DNA of 8,416 nucleotides. It comes from Treponema sp. GTDB lineage: Bacteria; Spirochaetota; Spirochaetia; Treponematales; Breznakiellaceae. The notes under the pieces are model-generated. The model saw only the letters and a list, made by a program, of their open reading frames with translations. It was not told where the DNA came from and made no database searches. The DNA is taken from positions 1-8,416 of the forward strand of contig JAISJS010000120.1 in the NCBI GenBank assembly GCA_031261385.1, read 5' to 3'. The position numbers and the translations under genes are program-made. This document shows, in pieces, positions 5,624 to 8,416 of the stretch. Within the stretch, counting starts at the first letter, position 1; every line of letters begins with the position of its first letter.

Positions 5624-5830
5624 TTACTCCTTCCTGAGATATATCCGCCCCCGCTCGTCCTCTGCCAGCAGGGGATCCACAAAGGTCAGGGTGGCGATCC
5701 GTACCAATACGGCGTTCCGGCTTACACAAAATGCCCGCGCTATTTTATTGACGCTCACCGGCGCCGCCTGGGTTTTCAGAAAATCAATTATCTGCCCGTG
5801 CGTGGGCAGGCTGACCTCTTTCTTCATCAT
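5624..5830 (-). CDS. Small winged-helix DNA-binding protein
   Basis: A 68-residue protein made almost entirely of one winged helix-turn-helix. Helix 1 is at about residues 11-21 (HGQIIDFLKTQ). The turn-helix unit VSVNKIARAFCVSRNAVLVRIATL lies at about 25-48, and the wing LLAEDERGRIYLRKE at 54-68. The phrase SVNKIARAFCVSRNAVLVRI is what one sees in MarR/ArsR-like or primase-linked wHTH modules that read 'cell type' operators. The first ATG (5828-5830) overlaps the upstream stop as ATGA, and a second ATG follows at once. No strong ribosome site is visible, so translation is probably coupled to the coiled-coil gene. It may help time the early-to-late switch beside Mor, but no target can be read from the sequence. 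Confidence 0.7.
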   Translation of the reverse strand: MMKKEVSLPTHGQIIDFLKTQAAPVSVNKIARAFCVSRNAVLVRIATLTFVDPLLAEDERGRIYLRKE

Positions 5831-6027
5831 TCCGCGAACAGCTCTCCATGTTTCAGATCTGAAAGCAGCCCCTCCAGTTTGTCCATGTTTTTTTCCAGCT
5901 TTTTAAGTTCGGCCTGCTTGAGCTTTAAATCCGCACGCAGATCGTTGATCTGGACCCGTGCCCATGACGCCAGCTCAAGGGCCTGTTCCGCCGTTTTCCT
6001 TTTGAATAAACTCTTTTGCCAAAACAT
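5827..6027 (-). CDS. Small coiled-coil protein of unknown function
   Basis: A 66-residue protein. After a short N-terminus (MFWQKSLFKRK), residues 13-60 form an almost unbroken heptad pattern (AEQALELASWARVQINDL, then LKLKQAELKKLEKNMDKLEGLL), consistent with a coiled-coil dimer. No catalytic motif or membrane segment is present. The start overlaps the GemA stop by one base (TAATG), with AAGGAGGAGG just upstream. Its own stop overlaps the winged-helix gene's start. The tight coupling suggests it acts with one of these neighbours, possibly as an oligomerisation partner of the winged-helix protein, but this is conjecture. I do not recognise the family. Confidence 0.7.
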   Translation of the reverse strand: MFWQKSLFKRKTAEQALELASWARVQINDLRADLKLKQAELKKLEKNMDKLEGLLSDLKHGELFAE

Positions 6028-6488
6028 TACTGCGCCTCCTCCTTCTTATTCATAACCTCCAGGGCTATGATGACCTTCCGGGCAAGGGCCGCATTGAGAA
6101 ACCGGGGATGATCCACATGGGTGATCCGCTTTATGAACGCCCGGAGCGCCTTGTCGGTTTTGTTCCGGGCGCAGGTTCGCCACAGCACCTCTATCTTGGC
6201 CCGCTGCCCGGCGGTACCGCCCCATTCATCTTCCCACCGGGGACGGGTTTTCCCCTGCTTCCGGTCGCTCTTGAATCCCAGGTTCTCAAAGGCTTTCATA
6301 ACGGCGGTGAACTGGTACTCCCATTCAATATCGGCGGCGCTGTCGATTCCGGCCGCTCCGGATAATAAAGACCGGTAGTCTTCATCCGTAATGGCCACCG
6401 CGTTTTTGGCAATATGGATCAGCGCCATCTTCCCTTTTTTATTCGAGAGGGGAAGCGGGGTGTTCTGTGCCGTACTATCATTTCCCAT
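6027..6488 (-). CDS. gemA: GemA/Mu gp16-like regulatory protein (DUF1018)
   Basis: A 153-residue member of the gp16/GemA family, found in the early regions of Mu-like phages. In Mu, GemA is reported to alter host gene expression and DNA supercoiling-related functions, though its mechanism is poorly known. Family landmarks are LIHIAKNAVAITDEDYRSLL at residues 23-42, the pattern of small residues AAGIDSAADI at 45-54, LGFKSDRKQ at 70-78, and GQRAKIEVLWRTCA at 94-107. The frame is open to 6521, but the ATG at 6486-6488 is preferred because AAGGAG (6494-6499) lies five bases upstream. With this start the gene overlaps the 3' end of the HNH gene by 11 bases. Placement between gam and mor matches Mu. 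Confidence 0.85.
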   Translation of the reverse strand: MGNDSTAQNTPLPLSNKKGKMALIHIAKNAVAITDEDYRSLLSGAAGIDSAADIEWEYQFTAVMKAFENLGFKSDRKQGKTRPRWEDEWGGTAGQRAKIEVLWRTCARNKTDKALRAFIKRITHVDHPRFLNAALARKVIIALEVMNKKEEAQ

Positions 6489-7245
6489 GTTTGCTCCTTC
6501 GTTTACGGTTACTAATCTCAATTTTGATGTCCGCGATTAATTTGCCGGTCCTGGTAAACTCAGGCCGGTCATAAATCAAACCGCAGTGATTCATAACGGC
6601 AAGCTCCGCCCGGGAAACCATCAGCAGGTTTTTCAGTTTCACATTCCGCCGGTTCCCGTCGGCAAAAATGATTACGCACCCCTTGGGTACCGGACCGTTC
6701 GCTTTTTCCCAAAGGATCAGGTGTTTGCCCTTCCATGTCCTGGGATCGGCTATCTTAACGTCAACATAGCCGTCGGTGTTTATCCGCTCGGTTCCCACCG
6801 GCTGGTAATTAGGGGGAACGTGTCCTGGTTTGAACCGTGTCTTTTCGGTCCCCGCAGGCGACCAGCCCTTTAATCCTGCGTTCCAGGCTTCCTGTCCGGG
6901 TTGAAACCTGCAATCCCGGCCGTTGGTTATGCCCCTGTTGTGACAGGCACTCCTGATTTTTGAATGTTTTAAACGGAGGCCGAAGTGCTCATTAAAGAGT
7001 TTCGCCGTTTCGATGTAGGTACGGCCGGGCAACATTTTTTCCAGGAATCTTATTTCCCGTGCAGAATATTTATGCGTAGAGGGCAAGCCATTACTAAACC
7101 CGCGGCTATATACAGTGTAGTGGATCGCAGCTTCAGTTTGCACAAGGCCGAAACGCCGGTTGAAAAGCTCTGTCAGTTCGGCGATGCTCCGGCCTTTTAT
7201 TTTCTTTTCAAGGAAGGCTATTTCCTTTACAGAATATCTGTGCAT
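6478..7245 (-). CDS. Phage HNH endonuclease with duplicated N-terminal DNA-binding-like module
   Basis: A 255-residue protein of the free-standing phage HNH type. Residues 4-53 and 60-109 are two copies of one module. Each starts YS.(K/R)EI.FLEK, has a central (L/K)FN..FGL and ends RG.(S/T)NG, looking like a small helix-turn-helix or SANT-like fold. A linker with FQPGQEAWNAGLKG and FKPGHVPPNYQPVGTERI (113-155) is typical of these HNH proteins. The nuclease core spans about 159-212: GYVDVKIADPRTWKGKHLIL, NGPVPKGC, IIFADGNRRN, LKNLLMVSR. His175, Asp196, Asn198 and Asn206 are the visible conserved-type residues. Cys190 and Phe194 stand where many relatives have His, so activity is uncertain. The ATG at 7243-7245 lies five bases after the previous stop. 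Such enzymes nick or cut DNA and may be mobile; the neat overlap with gemA suggests long residence. Confidence 0.85.
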   Translation of the reverse strand: MHRYSVKEIAFLEKKIKGRSIAELTELFNRRFGLVQTEAAIHYTVYSRGFSNGLPSTHKYSAREIRFLEKMLPGRTYIETAKLFNEHFGLRLKHSKIRSACHNRGITNGRDCRFQPGQEAWNAGLKGWSPAGTEKTRFKPGHVPPNYQPVGTERINTDGYVDVKIADPRTWKGKHLILWEKANGPVPKGCVIIFADGNRRNVKLKNLLMVSRAELAVMNHCGLIYDRPEFTRTGKLIADIKIEISNRKRRSKHGK

Positions 7246-7250
7246 AAACC

Positions 7251-7475
7251 CTAGTCCGTTAAAATCGGAATCTTTAAACCACCAGCCGTACTGTCTATGG
7301 CAATCCCTGCCTTCAGGACAAGGCTGCCGTTGTTGATAATCTGGGCGGCAACGTTGGTAATCGCATGGGCGCGGTTGATTTCCTGGGCGAGGTCGTCGCC
7401 TTTCAATTCCTCATCCCCCAGCCGCTCGATCTCGGCAAACAGGTGATTGTTGAGGTCCGACAATTTGTTCTTCAT
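7251..7475 (-). CDS. Small conserved-type early protein of unknown function
   Basis: A 74-residue protein. The first half, MKNKLSDLNNHLFAEIERLGDEEL, then DDLAQEINRAHAITNVAAQIIN, resembles a small helical protein I have seen often in the early regions of Mu-like and other temperate phages. I know of no established function. The second half (SLVLKAGIAIDSTAGGLKIPILTD) is less charged and may be flexible. The ATG at 7473-7475 has AAAGGAG eight bases upstream, a strong site. It follows gam after an 88-base gap and precedes the HNH gene by five bases. It has no membrane segment or cysteine. Confidence 0.75.
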   Translation of the reverse strand: MKNKLSDLNNHLFAEIERLGDEELKGDDLAQEINRAHAITNVAAQIINNGSLVLKAGIAIDSTAGGLKIPILTD

Positions 7476-7563
7476 GTTCTTGCTCCTTTGGCTGGCTCTT
7501 CAGACCCGGGACGCCGCGCCCGGATGACGGCGGCCGCTTTCGCACGCTGCCGTTTCGCTTCCC
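7476..7563 (-). other. 88-base gap between gam and the next early gene
   Basis: This is the longest spacer within the early operon. It contains the ribosome site of the 74-residue gene at its left end. One minus-strand frame is open through it and ends in a TGA overlapping the next ATG, but it has no ATG, GTG or TTG start. I see no terminator or promoter in it. Confidence 0.6.
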
Positions 7564-8073
7564 TTAGATTTGTTCCTTCAGGAGTTCCTTGTTGATCTCC
7601 TCTTTGTCCGCTTCGCAGAAGAAGTCATCCTTCACCTTCCGTACCGCGTCCACCTGAGCCAGGGTGTCATCACCCAGTTCCGCCATGGCTTCCTTGTCCG
7701 CTTCTTCCTTCAGCCGGATGTACTTGGTCAGATTCAGTTTTTTCAGAAGCTCCAGCGTGGTTTTCTTTACGCTGATAGAAGTGCTTTTCCGGTACCCGAA
7801 AATTCCGAATGAAAGCTGCACCGTTTTCTTGTCCTTGAAAAGATCGCCCCGGTTGTATTCGGCATAGGCGCCGAGTAAGGCCGAGTCATCGGTGATCCGC
7901 TTCCGGATGGGCTCCCCCTTCTTCACCGCATCGCCTTTGATCTCGGCGATCTGCTTGTGCGCATCCGAATCTATGCTTTCCAGTTCCTTCTCAAGAAGCC
8001 CGATTTCCTTAAGGACCAGATTCGCATCCTCAAGACTGTTGATTTTCCCCACCTGGGGTTTTAGCCGCGCCAT
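7564..8073 (-). CDS. gam: Mu Gam-like host-nuclease inhibitor
   Basis: A 169-residue Gam protein, close to the 174 residues of Mu Gam. Gam is a Ku-like dimer that encircles double-stranded DNA ends and shields them from exonucleases such as RecBCD. The N-terminal part contains the long helix ANLVLKEIGLLEKELESIDS and the basic continuation AHKQIAEIKGDAVKKGEPIRKRI (about residues 17-61). The core has the typical strand KKTVQLSFGIFGYRKSTSI at about 82-100, followed by a helical C-terminus with LNLTKYIRLKEEADKEAM. The ATG at 8071-8073 abuts the previous gene's TAA, and GAGGAGG lies six bases upstream. Location just after the transposition ATPase matches the Mu order. Confidence 0.9.
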   Translation of the reverse strand: MARLKPQVGKINSLEDANLVLKEIGLLEKELESIDSDAHKQIAEIKGDAVKKGEPIRKRITDDSALLGAYAEYNRGDLFKDKKTVQLSFGIFGYRKSTSISVKKTTLELLKKLNLTKYIRLKEEADKEAMAELGDDTLAQVDAVRKVKDDFFCEADKEEINKELLKEQI

Positions 8074-8220
8074 TTATGGCCTCCTCAAAAATAAATTACC
8101 GGGCAGTTCCAGTACCCGTTCCCTCAGTGCTAATCCCATCATGATAAACACCGGTAATCTCCAGCGTTCCCCGAAGTCCTTTATCCGAACCGCCATCCGA
8201 TACATCCATCCAGCCATCAT
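8074..8220 (-). CDS. Small 48-residue protein between the B-like gene and gam
   Basis: A short gene reading MMAGWMYRMAVRIKDFGERW, then LPVFIMMGLALRERVLEL and a basic end NLFLRRP. It is cationic and amphipathic; residues about 22-32 are hydrophobic but too short for a firm membrane helix. Two adjacent ATGs (8218-8220 and 8215-8217) follow GGGGAGGG (8223-8230); spacing favours the second. The TAA at 8074-8076 directly abuts the gam ATG, and the start lies ten bases after the upstream stop. Tight packing on both sides, a strong ribosome site and no other gene in the interval argue that it is real. I do not recognise it. Confidence 0.65.
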   Translation of the reverse strand: MMAGWMYRMAVRIKDFGERWRLPVFIMMGLALRERVLELPGNLFLRRP

Positions 8221-8230
8221 TTCCCTCCCC

Positions 8231-8416
8231 TTACCGCATCAGCAGTTCGCCGGCGGAGGCTATCACTTCCGCGTCCGGCTGCTCAAGGCGGTTGATACCC
8301 ATCACCTGGTGCACCCGCCCCATGAGCTTCACCAGGGTCCGCACCGATCCGTTTGCCGTCTTGATGAAGGCTTCGGCCGCTTCTTTGGCAACGCCGTTCC
8401 ACACCCCGGCAATGAT
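8231..8416 (-). CDS. C-terminus of Mu B-like transposition ATPase, 5' part outside window
   Basis: Sixty-two residues are visible up to a TAA at 8231-8233; the frame is open to the right edge. The text IIAGVWNGVAKEAAEAFI, then NGSVRTLVKLMGRVHQVMGI and LEQPDAEVIASAGELLMR resembles the helical lid/C-terminal region of AAA-type target-selection ATPases of Mu-like phages, where a Gly/Ser-x-Arg-x-Leu phrase is common. No Walker motif can be checked here, because that part lies beyond the window. The position directly before gam fits the B gene, which delivers target DNA to the transposase and stimulates strand transfer. The call rests largely on gene order. Confidence 0.65.
   Translation of the reverse strand: MIAGVWNGVAKEAAEAFIKTANGSVRTLVKLMGRVHQVMGINRLEQPDAEVIASAGELLMR

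Noticed and set aside
1..8416. CRISPR array, tRNA, rRNA, insertion sequence, phage ends or riboswitch
   Set aside because: I saw no regularly spaced repeats, cloverleaf, IS transposase, Mu-type terminal sites or conserved aptamer pattern on either strand.

Overview
The window is an internal segment of a Mu-like transposable phage or prophage. Every gene I can support lies on the minus strand, so the biology reads from position 8416 down to 1. The gene order matches the Mu early-to-late axis: a transposition ATPase (B-like) tail, a Gam nuclease inhibitor, small early proteins, a GemA/gp16-like protein, a Mor-family activator, a lysis cassette, small terminase (DUF1804 type), large terminase and a gp29-like (DUF935) portal. 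Neither phage end (attL/attR) nor the transposase A gene is in the window. Part of the early region and most of the morphogenesis region lie outside it.

Host: two overlapping spanin-type genes imply a diderm (Gram-negative-type) host. The coding DNA is moderately GC-rich with strong AGGAGG-type ribosome sites. The relaxed lipobox (FLGC) and the general look of the proteins would fit a spirochaete such as a Treponema from an animal gut. That assignment is a guess and is not proved by the sequence.

Layout, in transcription order. (a) Early operon, 8416-5027: the C-terminus of the B-like ATPase, a 48-residue protein, Gam, a 74-residue protein, an HNH endonuclease with a duplicated N-terminal domain, GemA, a 66-residue coiled coil, a 68-residue winged-helix protein, a 99-residue basic protein, and Mor. 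Genes abut or overlap by a few bases, except for an 88-base gap after gam. (b) Switch region, 5026-4773: a strong minus-strand intrinsic terminator (4952-4981), an AT-rich stretch with a plausible activator-dependent promoter (TATAGT at 4872-4877, poor -35, a dyad upstream), then a leader of about 90 bases holding a second GC-rich hairpin followed by a T-run. (c) Late operon, 4772-1: a 112-residue protein with a 23-residue repeat, a holin candidate, an i-spanin and an out-of-phase overlapping o-spanin lipoprotein, a membrane-anchored coiled coil in the position of Mu gp25, small terminase, large terminase and the portal, which runs off the left edge.

How it fits together: early products support replicative transposition and protect phage DNA. 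Mor, the last early gene, would then turn on the late promoter directly downstream of its own terminator, giving lysis and DNA-packaging proteins. No endolysin gene is visible. The most unusual items are the hairpin-containing late leader, the HNH protein with duplicated DNA-binding-like modules and an atypical HNH core, the AT-richer repeat protein, and a block of unrecognised small regulators between gemA and mor. I see no CRISPR array, tRNA, rRNA or insertion sequence.
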